DNA of 54,073 nucleotides from Ichthyophthirius multifiliis (GCF_000220395.1 NW_004086436.1:30256-84328), one strand, 5' to 3'. Positions 23,943-37,608 are shown, counted from the first letter of the stretch. The notes: a model not told the origin generated them from the sequence alone. Numbers and translations: made by a program.

Positions 23943-26802
23943 TCATAATTTGCTTAATTTATTTATGTTTTCTACTTAATTTTTAGCTTAGTTAAATAAA
24001 TCTGTTTAACTTTAATCTTCTAATGCTATATCTAATACTTCTTCAATAGTTTTTGTAAATTTAAATCTAATTTAAATAATATTTTAAAAATAAATTTAAA
24101 TAAAAATACTCAATATTTTATTTTATTTCGGCAGAAATCTCTTCTGTATCTTTTTAATTATTATAAGGAAGTATAATTCTATAAAAAATCAAAAAAATAA
24201 AAAAAATCAATTTAACAAAAAATACGTTTTAATTCCATATGAATATGCAGCTATACATTTTTCTTTAATTCCTCCAACAGGTAAAACTCTTCCTTTTAAC
24301 GAAATTTCGCCTGTCATACTAACACTAGATTTAACTTTTCTTCCTGTTAATAAAGAAATCTATAAAAAAAAAATATTAAATATAAATAATACTTTATAAA
24401 TATATATATACAATTTATATTTATTAAAAAAATAGTATAATTATTATCAATATATTTATTTTTATATAATTTTATTTACTAAAGCCGTCGCAATTGTAAT
24501 TCCTGCCGAAGGTCCATCTTTAGGAATAGCTGCAGCTGGAAAATGAACATGAATATCTATTTCTTCGAATATATTTTAATTTTAAAAATCATTTTAATTA
24601 ATTAAAAGATTTTATATTTTCCCTAAATTAGATTTTATCCATCCTAAAGCTGTTTTTACTGATTCTTTCATAACATCACCCAATTATCCTGTTATTTCAA
24701 TTCTTCCTAAATAAATAAATAAATATATTTTAAAATATATATTTACCTTTTCCTACACTTTTCGAAACTTCTATAATAAGCAATTTACCACCTGCAGCAG
24801 TCCAGGCCATTCCAAAAGCAATTCCAGGTTAAAAAATTTTATCTACTAGATCATCTTCTTGATAAATTTCTACTCCTAAAACATTTCTAACATAATCTTA
24901 AGTGATTGTGACTTTAGGAAGTTTAGGTATTTCATCTTAATTATTGAATTTTTGTTTATGAATTGAATATTAAACTGCTACACTTCTACAAACCGCGCCT
25001 ACATTTATCTCCAAGTGTCTAACTCCGGCTTCTCGAGTGTATTTTTTAATAATGAATTCAATTGCGTCATCTTCGAAGGCAATTTATTCTTAAGAAATTC
25101 CATTCTCATCTATTTATTTCTTCACCAAATATTTTTTGGCGATTTCTTTCTTTTCCTCTTAAGTATATCCCGGAATCTATATAATCTCCATTCTATCTAA
25201 TAGCGGCGGCTAAATACTATCTAATTAATTTGCAGTCGCAATAAACATTACATTAGATAAATCAAAAGGAAGTCCTATATAATGATCAACAAAATTCGAG
25301 TTTTAATTCGGGTCTAAAACCTCTAATAAAGCTGAAGAAGGGTCACCTCTTGAATCCCGAGTTAATTTATCGATTTCATCTAGTAAAATTACAGGATTAT
25401 TACTACCTGATCTCTTTATAGCATTTATTATCATCCCTGGAAGCGCTCCTACGTATGTCCTTCTATGACCTCGTATTTCAGATTCATCACGAACCCCTCC
25501 TAGGGCTATTCTTTCGAATTTTCTACCTAGGGAGTCTGCAATGGATTTTCCTAAGGAAGTTTTGCCTACACCTGGAGGACCGCATAAGCATATAATGGAA
25601 CCTCTTTAGTTTCCTTTTAGGAAGCGGACTGCAAGGAATTCAAGGATTCTTTTCTTTACTTTCTCTAAACCTGAATGGTCATTATTTAATATAGTTTCGG
25701 CTTGCTTTAGATCTTGTTAATCTCCTGTATGTTCAAGCCAGGGTAGGTCTAGTAATGTTTCTATATAGGTACGGATTACGTAGGATTCCGCGTTTTAAGA
25801 ATTGCGCATTTGTTTTAGTTTTTTGAATTCTTTTTAGATTGTTTAAAGGATGTTTTCAGGAAGGTTTTTTTGTTTAATTTTTTGGTTTAATTATGAAATT
25901 TCATCGGTTTCGTTTGAAGATTCGTCTTAATGAAAACTAGAGTTTAAATTGCTATTTGAAGGGAATAGATTAGAAGGAAATATACCAGAATTTTTATGAG
26001 TTATTAAAAATTTTTTATTATCTTTTTCTAATTCGGATTTTACTTTTTATTAAAGCTCACCTGTAATAGAAAATTCACCGTTTTTTTCTTACATTATATT
26101 TAAAATTAGTTTGATTCGCTCATTTATATCGTCCGCTTATAAGATTTAAAGTTTAGTTTCAGTACTTATTTCTAATAAACTAGCAATTGTATAAACTATG
26201 TTTGATATTTTAATATAATAAAATATATATATTTATATATATTACCTAATTTATTAATTGATTACTCATTTTCTATTTACATTTGTTTTTATGTATCTAT
26301 TTTATTTGATATGTTTTCTAAATATTTTTTAGCTTGTTTTTTTAATTCTGGTATTTCATAAGATTTTAATTTTTATTCTAATTTAGATAGAATTTCGTCA
26401 GATATTAATTCTATTGTAGCTATATAAAAAGGCGTTTATTTTTCAAATGATATTACTTTAAATCTTCCGAAGGCGAATGCACTATAAGTTTTAACTTCTC
26501 TATGATTTCTTGTTTGGGTATTTATGTAATATTGTTAGTCTTCAGAAGTTATTTTTAGTATTGTACCATATTTAGAAAAATTTTCTATTGATTCAAGTTT
26601 TTTTTAAGATTATTAGGGATCGAAACTACTTAAAACACCAATTAAATTATTGAATTTTTTAGCTATTTTTTTATTATATATTTTTTATATTTATATTTTT
26701 ACGTTCGTATTAATAAATTTCAGGAATTCTTATGTATATTTATTAATATGGGTATATAACTCTATCTTGAATTGGGAGAATATAAATTGAAAGTTTTTTC
26801 AT
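23943..26802 (-). CDS. lonp2: Lon protease, peroxisomal LONP2-like (C-terminal SKL)
   Basis: ATP-dependent serine protease of 839 residues, close to animal LONP2. Introns 26663-26702, 26196-26245, 24707-24746, 24360-24479, 24179-24225 and 24067-24109 restore one frame. Order: LON substrate domain starting at once ([10 protein letters not shown]), helical linker, AAA+ module with Walker [10 protein letters not shown], Walker [10 protein letters not shown], then the protease domain with catalytic Ser in KDGPSAG and Lys in [15 protein letters not shown]. The protein ends KLSKL; the last three residues are a canonical PTS1 peroxisomal signal, and there is no room for a mitochondrial presequence. 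It should degrade oxidised or unassembled peroxisomal matrix proteins. Confidence 0.96.
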
Positions 26803-29800
26803 TTATTTTTTTTAATTAATATTTAATATATTTTTATAATTTGTTTCTTTAATTTCTAAATTTATTTTATTATATATTAATTATTAATAATAATAAAAAT
26901 AATAATATTAATAATAATAGTAATAATAGTAAATATTATAATAATAATAATACTTATAATACATTTTTCTGGAAAAAAATAAAATCAGGAATTTAATAAA
27001 ATAAAAAATAATAAAACAAAATATGTCCATAATATTATATTATAGATTATAAATTTTATATTACAATAAATAAATAAATAAATAAATCTATTTAAAAAAA
27101 TAAAAAAAAAATAAAAAATATGAATAAAGCATATAATATATAAACAGATATAATATTATATTAATTAAATTAAACATATAATTTTATTTAGATATAGTAA
27201 ATTAAAATAATTATTTTGGTATTAATATAAATTAATATATATATATATATATATTATTTTTATATTGTATTTTATATATAAAATTATTATAATTACTATA
27301 AAATTAAATTCAAATATATATTATTTATTTATAAAAAAAAAATATATATATAAATATAAATATATATATATGTTTTTTATATATATATATATTTAAATAT
27401 ATTTTTATTTGATTTTAATTTTTTTTATTATATTTAATTCTTTCATAAAATAATTTTTTTTTAAAGTTAAAGTTATTTAAAAATTTTTATAAAAAAATTA
27501 GTATTTTTTATACAATTTTATACTAATATAAAAAAAAAAAAAAATTTAAATATATTTTAAGAAATAATATTATATTAATATATACTTTATTTTTTTAATA
27601 ATATTAAAATAATTTCATATGTATTTTTGAAGAATAAATTTAAATTAAACGACGAATTATTAAAATTTTATATTTTGATAAAGAAAAAAAAAAAAAATAT
27701 ATGAATATATATTTATATAAGTATAAATGTTTATTTTTATTCTTTTAAAAGAATATATAAATTAATTTTTTTTTAGTCAGTCGTATATATTTTAAAAAAA
27801 TTTATTTTATAATTTATAAAAATATATATATTATATTTTAAATTTATAAAATTTTTATTATTTATATTAAATATATTATTTATATATTTAATTTTTTTTA
27901 TTTTTTATATTATTAATATTATTTAAAAAAATATTTTTTTTAATTATTTTTATTTTAATTATAATTAATATATAATTTTTTTATATAAATATTAATATAT
28001 TGTATTTATTTATTTTTAATATCTTATAATATATATTTTGTAATAAATTAAAATTTTTTATATATATATACTTTTTTTTTATAAATATTATTTTAGAATT
28101 TTTATTTTTTTAATAATTTTAAATAAATATATTTTTATTTTTAAATTATATTTTTTTTATAAAAATTATCATTATTTTATTATTTACTTTATTTAATTTC
28201 TATTTTTTTTTTTTCTAACATTCTTTAATTAGTATTTTTTATATATTAATTGTTAACCAAATTTATATCTTTAATATCATAAAATATAATTATTTTTTTA
28301 ATTTTTATATTTTTATTATATTAAAATTATTGTTGAAAAATGAAAATTTTTATATTATAATTAAAATTTATTTTATTAAAAATTAAAATAAAATAAATAT
28401 TGGCTTTTTCTATTAAAAAACAAGAATTTAAAATAAAAATATATATATTTTTATATTTTAATTTCTAAAATTTTATAAATTTTTATTATAAAAATATTTA
28501 AATAAAGCCTTTTCTAAATCAAAATTAATTTATATATAAATTTAACTTTTGTAAATATGACCTAATTTAAAAAAATATTTAAAAATAATTTTAAATTATA
28601 AATTGTAAAATTTAATGTTATAAAAAATTTTGCATGTTTTTATAAATAGATTAATAGATTACATTAACTATTTTAAATAAATATATTTTGTTTTGTATTT
28701 TTATTAAACTAAATAAAATAACTTTAATAAAGCTTTATGAAAATAAAAAAGGTAAAGTCTATTAATAATAAAATATAAGTAATAAATATTTAAATTGAAA
28801 AAAAATTAGAAATAATAAATATACATATATATATTATATTTATATATATTTTAATTTTTTTATATATATGATTTATATATATAAATCTAAACATATATAT
28901 TTTACAATTATTTAATAGTTTTTTTTTATTAATTCAAATTTAATTTTTTTTTTATAATATATTTATATAAATTATATTTTTTTTATATATACTTTAAAAC
29001 AGAAATATTAAATAATTTTGATTATTATATGTATGTTTTTTATTAGATATTAATTATAAATTTCATTTTATTTTATATTATAGTTTCATATATTATATAT
29101 ATTTATAATTTTTTTTTTTTAATATTTTTCAAATAATTTAAAATATAAAACTAATAAAGTTTACCAATAAATATTAATAATTATTATACTTTTGTATTTA
29201 ATTTTATATTTTTTATATTTTTTTTAATCTTAATTTAAACAAATATTAAAAAGATAAAAAATTATGTAAAAACTTACATATAATATTTATGACTTATAAC
29301 ATAATTATTAATAATATATCAAATAATGCCTTTAGTTATACATTTCTTTTATATTTTTTTTAAATATATTGCAAACAATTACAAATAAATATATAATATT
29401 TCTTGACTAAAAATAACAACATAGCATAAATTATTATGTTTTATATTTTTAAAAGTAAATTTTATAAAAATTTATATTAAATAGAGTTTTTGTATATAAA
29501 AGTTTTAGAGTAAAATCATTGTAATTTCAAATATAATGTAATAAAAAAAATAACAAATAAAAAAAATATCTACAAAAATATAAAATATCATTTAATTTTA
29601 AAATGTAATAGTTTTATAATTGTTGTTTTTTTATTTAATTTTTAATTTATTTTTATATTTCATTTATTAAGAAAATTATTTATAATATATATTTTTATAT
29701 CAAATTTTAAATTTTAATGATTTATTATAAAACACTTTTTAATTAATCAATATTTATTTTTAAAAATAATATATATATTTTTTTGAAATTATTATAATTA

Positions 29801-29843
29801 TTTAACTATAATTAATATTTTATTATAAAATTATTTTATATAC
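26803..29843. other. 3-kb A/T desert
   Basis: Long stretch of nearly pure A/T with TA tracts (27237-27254, 27357-27390 and others) and occasional AC/CG dinucleotides. I found no ciliate-code frame with protein-like composition. It contains the Lon promoter at its left end and the 3' flank of the leishmanolysin gene at its right end. Confidence 0.65.
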
Positions 29844-32795
29844 TCATAGCCATAAAGAAGTAATAATTAAAAATAAAGCTTAGCAACTATAACTATTAAT
29901 ATTTCCATTGTTTTTATTAATTTCTTTTTAAGTTTAACTAATGCCATTATTTGTATCGCTATCTCCATCTTCTGTAATATTATCTATTATATCACCATCA
30001 CTATTTGTAGTACCATCTTTATTTACATTGCATTTTCCATTTGAATAATAAAATCCATTTATATTATCACAGTCATAACATTGTTAAGAAGAACAACTTT
30101 AACATCCTTTTCTACATTTAATACATACATTTTTATTATAATCAGGATAATATGTATCAGGACAATATTTTATACACATCCTTTTATACAATAAATATCC
30201 TTAATTACATTATAGGCATTGATTTTTATTATTAGCATAACATTTTAGACATTACGAAGCTTCGCATTAATTATTAAAACAATGACGAGTACCAGCATCA
30301 AACTCCCAACCATTCTTAGTGTCACATATTTCACATCTATTTTCTGTATAACACATAAGACAACCTTTTGGGCATTATTTACATATATTGCTTTATACTT
30401 CTTATACTGTAGCATTAGGACAAGTTTTATAACATTTATTTTTATAAAAGTAAAAAGTCTCTTATGTACATTTAGTCAATGGAAAACATTAATTTTTTTC
30501 AATATCCTAATACTAATTGTTAGAACATTAAAAAACACATTTTCCATCTTATAAGAATAATTCATTTTTACAAGAAAGACAAGTTTTTAAATCACTTGAG
30601 CATTATTAACATTATTAAGGACATTTAGCACATTAATCACCCTTTTTAAAATATTATGAATATTCATCACACACTGCACATGCAGTTTAGGATTAACATT
30701 ATTTACATCCTATAATTTAACAAGTTTAACATGTTTTATTTTCTACATTAGCGAATGTTCCTTCTGGGCATTAATTTGCAAGAACACATTTACTAGTTTT
30801 TAAATTAAGGAAGAACTATTCTTTACATTTAGTACATTCTTCATGAGCATCAGAATTACATTTCTCACATTCTTACTCACATCCTTAACTGACTGATTTT
30901 TCGCATGTTTTTTAATCTATTAATTAGAAGTTATTACTACATTATTTTACACATTTTCCTTCTTCTAAATATGTCAAAAAACCGCATTCTAAACAATCAT
31001 TCATTGTAGGACCAGAACATTTTATACACGATATATCGCATTATAAACATATTTTATTTTCATTATCTTAGTAGTAACCATTAGGACATGATTCTCTACA
31101 TACTTTGTCAGGATTTGCAAATTTATCTTAAGGACATTATTAAACGCATTTTTAAAAACCATCATATAAAAAAAAATCATTGCACCATCTTTATTCACTA
31201 TCACAATCAAATCCCGTCCATCCAAAATGGCATTTACATTATCCATTTATACAAATACCCTTTCGAGAACAATATTTAGGGCATTCAGGAGTATAACTGC
31301 AAAATTCTCTTAAATTATCAGGACAAGTAATGTAACCAAATTCTGGTTACCCTTTAATGACTTAAATTTTTTTTCCTTCATCTTATTTTTTACAGACTAA
31401 TTTTTAAAATTTATTGTTAGGAAAATCTATAGTAATCTAAGTAAAATCAGGAGAACATATAACGCGATGACAACGAACATTTTTATTGTAAGTAACACCT
31501 TATCCAACATTAGCAGTAGATTGAAAGCATCTAGAATTAGCCCCATAATATTCCAATTTATACTCATCATAAATTGTTTTCTTTGAATAATCTTCGCAAA
31601 AAACTGAATTGTTAATTTTTTTGCAATTATCCATGAACCTATTTTCAACAATTTCCCCATAACCTTCATTATTTGAAGAGCATTATTCAGGTGTATATTC
31701 TATTTTTATAAACTCATGATAATAAGTATCAGATTAGCAAGCTCTAAGAACAAAATCACATCCCTTATTTTTTCCCCATTATATATTATTAATCATACTT
31801 TCATCTATTTCAGCATAATAGCCAGTATCTTTTAATAAAGCAATAGTAAAAATAGACAATAAAGATTTCCTATCAGAAGAGTCGGCAGTCATTAATTCAT
31901 CAAAGAGGATTGTTTTTTCCCAATGAGAACTATCAGAATTAATATCGCCATCGTTCTCTAATTACATTCCTTATAAAGTAGGGCATCCAAAATATTTTCT
32001 AGCAGTAGCAAGTATATTTGGAGTAGATATGATAACAGTTTATTTTCCCCTTATAGAAACTGTTCTTACATAATTATTTATTTCATCATCATAAAAATTT
32101 TGGGTTAAAGGATTTATCCAATATCTATATAAGCCTCTTGAAAATCCTAGAATATGCAAAAATTCATGCAATATATTATTAAAATCACTTTTGAATACAG
32201 ATTAAGTATGATCTAAATCTAACTTTGATAAATTTATATTAATCATACCATAAGTAACTCTTTTTAAATTAGGATCTATTAAACAATGAATAGCATTAGC
32301 TAAAGAAAAAGATAATGGACCATTATAATAGGAAACCCAAATAACGAGATCAGAATTATTCTCACCATCTCTTCTATATTTTTTAGGAATGTTTATATTA
32401 TTACATTTTATAGTATTGTATACAATAGTCTTTTAAGCAGGAATTACTTTTAATAGTTTTTACAAATAATCCTAAACCTATTATAATAATCCTTTTAATT
32501 AATCTTTTTAATATTGAGTTATCTTATCATTCACTATGTTAAATAAACTATAATCCATAGTAATTCTTATAGGTTATGGTTACTAAAGCAAATCAATCTG
32601 CAAATTTTTCGTTTCTGGGTTTTATAGAACTTCTTCTTTTAAAATTCTTCTAGCTTATTCTGTTTGATGATTAACTTCTGAGAAATTAAATTCTGTATCA
32701 TGATTACATATATGATTATTATAAACTCCTAATATAGCTTAGGAAAGTAACGCTATTATTAAAAATATATTGTTAAGATTTATTAAAAATTTCAT
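29844..32795 (-). CDS. leishmanolysin-like (M8) metallopeptidase with Cys-rich repeats
   Basis: Intronless 983-residue secreted protein. A signal peptide (MKFLINLNNIFLIIALLSQA) precedes a pro-region and an M8 catalytic domain with the zinc motif HEFLHILGF (His at about residues 210 and 214, Glu 211) and a distal SHWE His near 291, followed by DELMT. After about residue 430 come EGF-like CSRKGICINGQCKCHFGW and many furin-like Cys pairs (CKEQFF, CPEGTF, CLSCKN). The C-terminus is a hydrophobic tail (QALFLIITSLWL) suggesting a GPI anchor. Leishmanolysins are surface zinc proteases and are expanded in ciliates, including fish-parasitic ones. All key residues are present, so it is probably active. 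Confidence 0.95.
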
Positions 32796-33361
32796 TTTAT
32801 ATATTTTTAAAAATTTTTTATTTATAAAAATATTATTTATTATTTTTTACTTATAAAATAAAATTATATTATATAATTTTTATTTTATCTATTTAAATTA
32901 TCATGAAATATTTTATTATCATAATTTTAATTTATATATATAAAATTACGAGAAATAATATGTAATGTATAATCATTTAATAAATGAAGAAATTATTATA
33001 ATTTAATAAAAAATAACTATTTATAATTTAAAATATTATTTTTATATAGATTATATTTTATTTATAATAAACATATTAAATAAAAAATAAATATAAATAA
33101 ATAACATTAAAATAAATACGAATAAATTAGTAAATATTATGTAACAAATAAGAAAATTTATAATATAAAAAGAAAATAATAAATATAAGTTTTATATATA
33201 ATAAATAATATAATATATATATATATATATATATTTTCTATTTTAATAATATTAATTTATTTTAAAATAAATAATAATATTAATTTATTTTTAAAAATAA
33301 ATATTAATATTTGATTTAATTAAAGATAAATTTTATTAGCATATTGAAATAAATATCTATA
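32796..33361. other. A/T intergenic region
   Basis: Upstream flank of the leishmanolysin gene and 3' flank of the next minus-strand gene; only A/T and TA repeats (near 33212-33232). Confidence 0.65.
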
Positions 33362-35220
33362 TCAAAATAAAAAATGTATTTTTATAAATATTAAAATCTT
33401 CTTAATAATATTTTATTTTGTTTTTTTTAAATCCATAATATTTTAAGTTAATTAATTTTTTTTTATTAATATTTAAAAATAAATTATAGAAAATTTAACA
33501 TTTATAGATTTTCATCATTAAATAAATCATTTAAAAATAATAAAAAAGAAATATAAACACTTGAAAAATAACCTTAAATATCATATTTTATGAATATTAA
33601 ATATTATATTTTTACATTATAATCTTCTAAATAGAAAAATAAAAACTAATTCCTAAAATATAAATTCTGATAATAATTCCATGAAAACCGAATCTATACT
33701 TTAAAATAATTTCTATATTATATAAAATAAAAAAATAAAAAATAATTAAAAAGATAACACTTATTTTAAATAAAGGATGAAATAATAACTTATTTTTCCC
33801 TAATATTAGTTATAACATTCAAATTATTTATAATATTTTTAAATTAACAAACATTATAATCCCATATTGGTTTTTTTTATAAATTCCCGTTGATTTTCTT
33901 ACACTTATTTATACTAATATTGAACATATGCGTTAATAAATACAAAAAAATAATCTATATAATTTCCTAAATATTAAAAATATTATGTATAATCGCCTTT
34001 ATAGAATTCCGTATTTTTAAATTTTTATCAGAAACGGACTTTTTATATATATTTATTTACTGTTTTTTCTATTCTAAATTAATAAATAAGTTAACAAAAA
34101 CTTCTTAAAATAAAATGTTTTGAGTAATTTGTATATATATATTTTTTTCGTTTATATTATAATTCCTTTTATTTTTAAAAAAAAAAAAGCTTAAAAATAT
34201 TTCCAATTTTTTATATATAATACCATAAACTACTATTTGAGAATATATTAAACAAAAAAATTAATGAAAATATAAAAAAATGAAAATTAATTCAAAAAAT
34301 TATAGTCTTCTTTTAAAACTAAAAAAAAAAAAAAACTATTTAAATTCTCCACAATTTTGTGGCAATAATAATAATTATTTCATAAGCCAAAATAAAAAAA
34401 ACTCAAAAAAATACTAATTTAATAAAATTTAAATGAATATATGGAAAACAAGAACCGAAATCTATAAAAAACTTCGAAATTTTCCAATAATTATCATCTC
34501 GAAGACTTACCAACCTAGTCTTGAGTCCCAGAGACTTCTCAGATTAAAACTATACTAAGGACATTGATATAAAAGAAGATAATTTATAAATCAAGCTATT
34601 AACATATCTAAAGCAAACTCCTAGGTACCTGAAGATGAGGAAATAGAGGTAAAAATAATTCTAAAAATTAGACCTATTTAATTGAATTACAATACAAACT
34701 AAAAATCCAAAATATACTAATAATGAAAATTGATTAATCAATAATTTTATTAAATAAATAATAATAATCAATAATATACACAAATTCTGATATATTTGAT
34801 TTATTTAATTGATATATAGAAAATTTTCCTTGAAAACATTTTAAATTTATACAATATATATATTCATTGAAAGATTCGGTTCTGAATTTAAATTATATTG
34901 TAACTTAATATGAAAAACCTTAAAATGTTTCCTAATTTCTTGAAATAAATTTATAGAAATTGTTTAGAAAATCAAACAATTATAGTTTTTTGTGTTAAAT
35001 AGAAATAAAATGGAGCATATAAAAAAATAAAAATATTAAATAATTAGAATTATAATCTGATAATATAGCCATTATTTTAATAAATGTTGAATATGAGAAG
35101 AAATTCAAATTAATATGATGTAATAATAAATATTTATATAAATAAAAAAATTAGATTAGTGAAGTTTGTTAAAAAAAAAAAAAGAAACTAATAAGAAAAT
35201 AAAAAACTCTAAATTTTCAT
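33362..35220 (-). CDS. multipass membrane protein of unknown family, gene model tentative
   Basis: A long minus-strand coding region ending at TGA 33364-33362. The 3' exon (below about 34465) is open for more than 350 codons with alternating charged and strongly hydrophobic stretches (NSIKAIIHNIFNIQ, then IQYRNYFKVQIRFSWNYY and LEDYNVKIQYLIFIKYD). Upstream exons are joined by GT...AG introns that keep phase: one with a GTAAGT donor at 34507 and an acceptor near 34460, one from about 34570 to 34510, and probably one around 34875-34920. The proposed start at 35220 gives a hydrophobic leader (MKIQSFLFSYQFLFFFL). Because several frames lack TGA here, exon limits are uncertain. No family recognised. 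Confidence 0.6.
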
Positions 35221-35811
35221 TAAGTTAACAAAAATTGTAGTATAATATTATATATATTTTTTAGAAAATATAAATTATGGTATATTCAAGTGTAATAATA
35301 ATATTATATAAAAAATATTACTAAAGGAGGAGAAAAAAATATATCTTTATAAAAAGAAAATTCTTTTTAATAAAAAAAATGAAAAATGGAAAAATAAATA
35401 AAAAATAATTATAAAAATAAATAAAAAATAAAAATATTTATATAAATATTAATATAAATATAAATATATATAATATATATAATATATATATATATAATAT
35501 TATATATATTTTCTAGAATTTTTTTTTTCAAAATAGTTCTAAAAAGCTATTATAAAAAACACAAAACTATGAATAAAATAATTTATTTTATATGCATTAT
35601 GATGATGCAAAAAAATATAAGATTTAATTATTTTCTTCGTTTTTTAATTTTAAAAATTATATAAAATTTTGTTCGTTTTTCCACAATTTTAATATATTTA
35701 TTTATTTTTAAAAATAATAAGAATCCTGAATTATAAAATAATAAAAAGAACTTTTTTATTAAGAATTTTTTTCTATTTCAACTTATAAATGATATTAGGA
35801 AAAAAATTAAT
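35221..35811. other. A/T intergenic region
   Basis: Mostly A/T with TA tracts near 35464-35506; no supported frame. Probably 5' flank of the membrane-protein gene. Confidence 0.55.
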
Positions 35812-36084
35812 TCAAAGAAAAAAAACAATCATATATATGTCCAAAATCTCCTATAAAAATATAAACTAAATTAAATTTTAAGAACAAAATTTGAATTTCT
35901 TTATTTTCAATATTTTTTTATTAATAAACAAAAAAAGTTCCTTTATTAATATTCTATTTGTTTTTCTCAAACTTTTTATTTATTTTTTCTATTTAATATT
36001 ATACTTCGACTATATCTATGTCTTGGTTTTATTGTATATTTTCATATAAATATATATAATTTCCCAAAAGAAAGCCTTTTTCAT
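35812..36084 (-). CDS. possible small basic protein or exon
   Basis: A 90-residue ciliate-code frame (ATG 36084, TGA 35814-35812), lysine rich with hydrophobic patches: MKKAFFWEIIYIYMKIYNK, then LRKTNRILIKELFLFINKK. The frame is open upstream to about 36160. Plus-strand frames over the same bases are also partly open, so this could be a shadow or one exon of a larger gene. No family recognised. Confidence 0.28.
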
Positions 36085-36503
36085 GTTGTTTTTAATAAAA
36101 AGAAGTATAGAATATAATGATTTTAGGTTCTATTTACTTATTTTATATTTTCAGTATAAATTGTTATTTTGATATATGTATTTGTTCCTAAGTATATTAA
36201 TTTTTTAAAAGGAAAAAAAGATCAAAAATACAAAAAGACTCAAAACCTTTTTATTAATTATAAATTGCTTTTAAAATTAAGAAATAATGAACGTTTTTTA
36301 TGATTTCTTTTAATTAAATATTAATTTTAAGGGAACATTCTTTTTTTTAAACTATATTTATTATTTAAATATTACTATGAGTTATTAGAATATATAAGTT
36401 CAAAGTAAACTAGAAATATTGAATCATTTTTGGATAGAATTTAAATAAAGAAAATGGAAAGAAATATTTCTCGTTTAAATCTAAAAATAAAGGGTATATA
36501 TAA

Positions 36504-37130
36504 ATGCTTTATTATATTATAAAATTGTCTTAAAAATTTTCATTTATATTAATTAAACCATAACCCTATTCGAAAAGGGAATAATCTTTAAATAAAAAGG
36601 CTTTTTTTTCGTTTAAAAAATAAACAAATTATGATATAATTTACGTATTTTTTTAAAAGAAATCCTTGGGGTAAAATAAAGAAGTAAAAGAAGAAAAAAA
36701 AGCACAACTAAATGAACTCGATTAACTATTTTTTATTATATAATTAGGTTTTAGTATATAAAATTAGTCTTAATAAATTGAAGGGCCTTTAGAAATATAT
36801 GGTTATATGTTTCCTATAGAAAAAACAAAAGGGAGAGATGAAGGGAAATTCACGGAAGAAAAAAAAGGACCGGAATTTCCTATTGCTGAGAAAAATAATA
36901 TTTAAAATTCGGAAATTAAATGGAAGATTTTTTATGAAATTTATTCATTTTATTAAGAACTTGATGATGATCCTAATGAAAAATTTACTATTTGTATTTC
37001 TTGTGGGCTTTATTGTAATTTTTAGTATATAAAATCTAAGGATTATATTATTTCGAGAGTGTTTTATATCTCAAAGTATATTATATCTACATTTTTATTT
37101 ATTTAGAGAATTTTCTATATTATTTATTGA
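36504..37130 (+). CDS. hypothetical protein with charged middle and CxxC motif
   Basis: 208-residue frame from ATG 36504 to TGA 37128-37130, open upstream to about 36420, so an earlier exon is possible (a GTAAAC donor near 36404 and AG near 36439 would fit). Sequence is convincingly protein-like: PYSKREQSLNKKAFFSFKK, then EIYGYMFPIEKTKGRDEGK, then an acidic segment ELDDDPNEKF and CISCGLYC. The Cys pair might bind a metal. G/C content around 36780-36860 is higher than in the surroundings. Family unknown; it converges on the giant surface-protein gene. Confidence 0.55.
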
Positions 37131-37320
37131 CCATGATTTTAATGGTTTTTAATCTTTTTTACAGAAAATTAAATTATTTATATATTAGGGTTTTTGTTTA
37201 TGAAATCTTAGGATAATATAGTGTCTATTATTGCAATTTTTATACAATAGATTATTGATAATATATTAATGAAAATTATTAACATTATTATTAAAGCAAT
37301 ATTTATTTAAAAAATAAATT

Positions 37321-37354
<34 letters not shown>

Positions 37355-37396
37355 TTTAAAATATATAATTATTTATTTTTCTATATATAAATATTT

Positions 37397-37552
37397 TCAT
37401 TCGCTACATTGTTTTTATAGTTGAATGTAATTAATATCTTATTTAGAATTATCATTATTATTTATTTTTGTTTCTAAATTTTCTATTTTTTATTAAGAAT
37501 CATTAGCAGGTCCTATAGTTACTTTAGCTAATATATTTATTTTTAAAAATAA

Positions 37553-37608
<56 letters not shown>

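Noticed and set aside
24121..24235. Plus-strand A/T tracts in the Lon region considered as regulatory elements.
   Set aside because: They are the introns and exon edges of the minus-strand Lon gene (introns 24179-24225 and 24067-24109).
31022..31669. Overlapping short standard-code ORFs on both strands within the leishmanolysin Cys-rich region.
   Set aside because: They are out-of-frame shadows; the single ciliate-code frame covers the whole region with conserved Cys spacing.
34433..34726. A plus-strand 97-residue frame (MNIWKTRTEIYK...) with one internal TGA at 34565-34567, which could suggest selenocysteine or a pseudogene.
   Set aside because: The same bases are exons and introns of the minus-strand membrane protein, whose frame is longer and keeps phase through GT...AG introns, including a GTAAGT donor at 34507.
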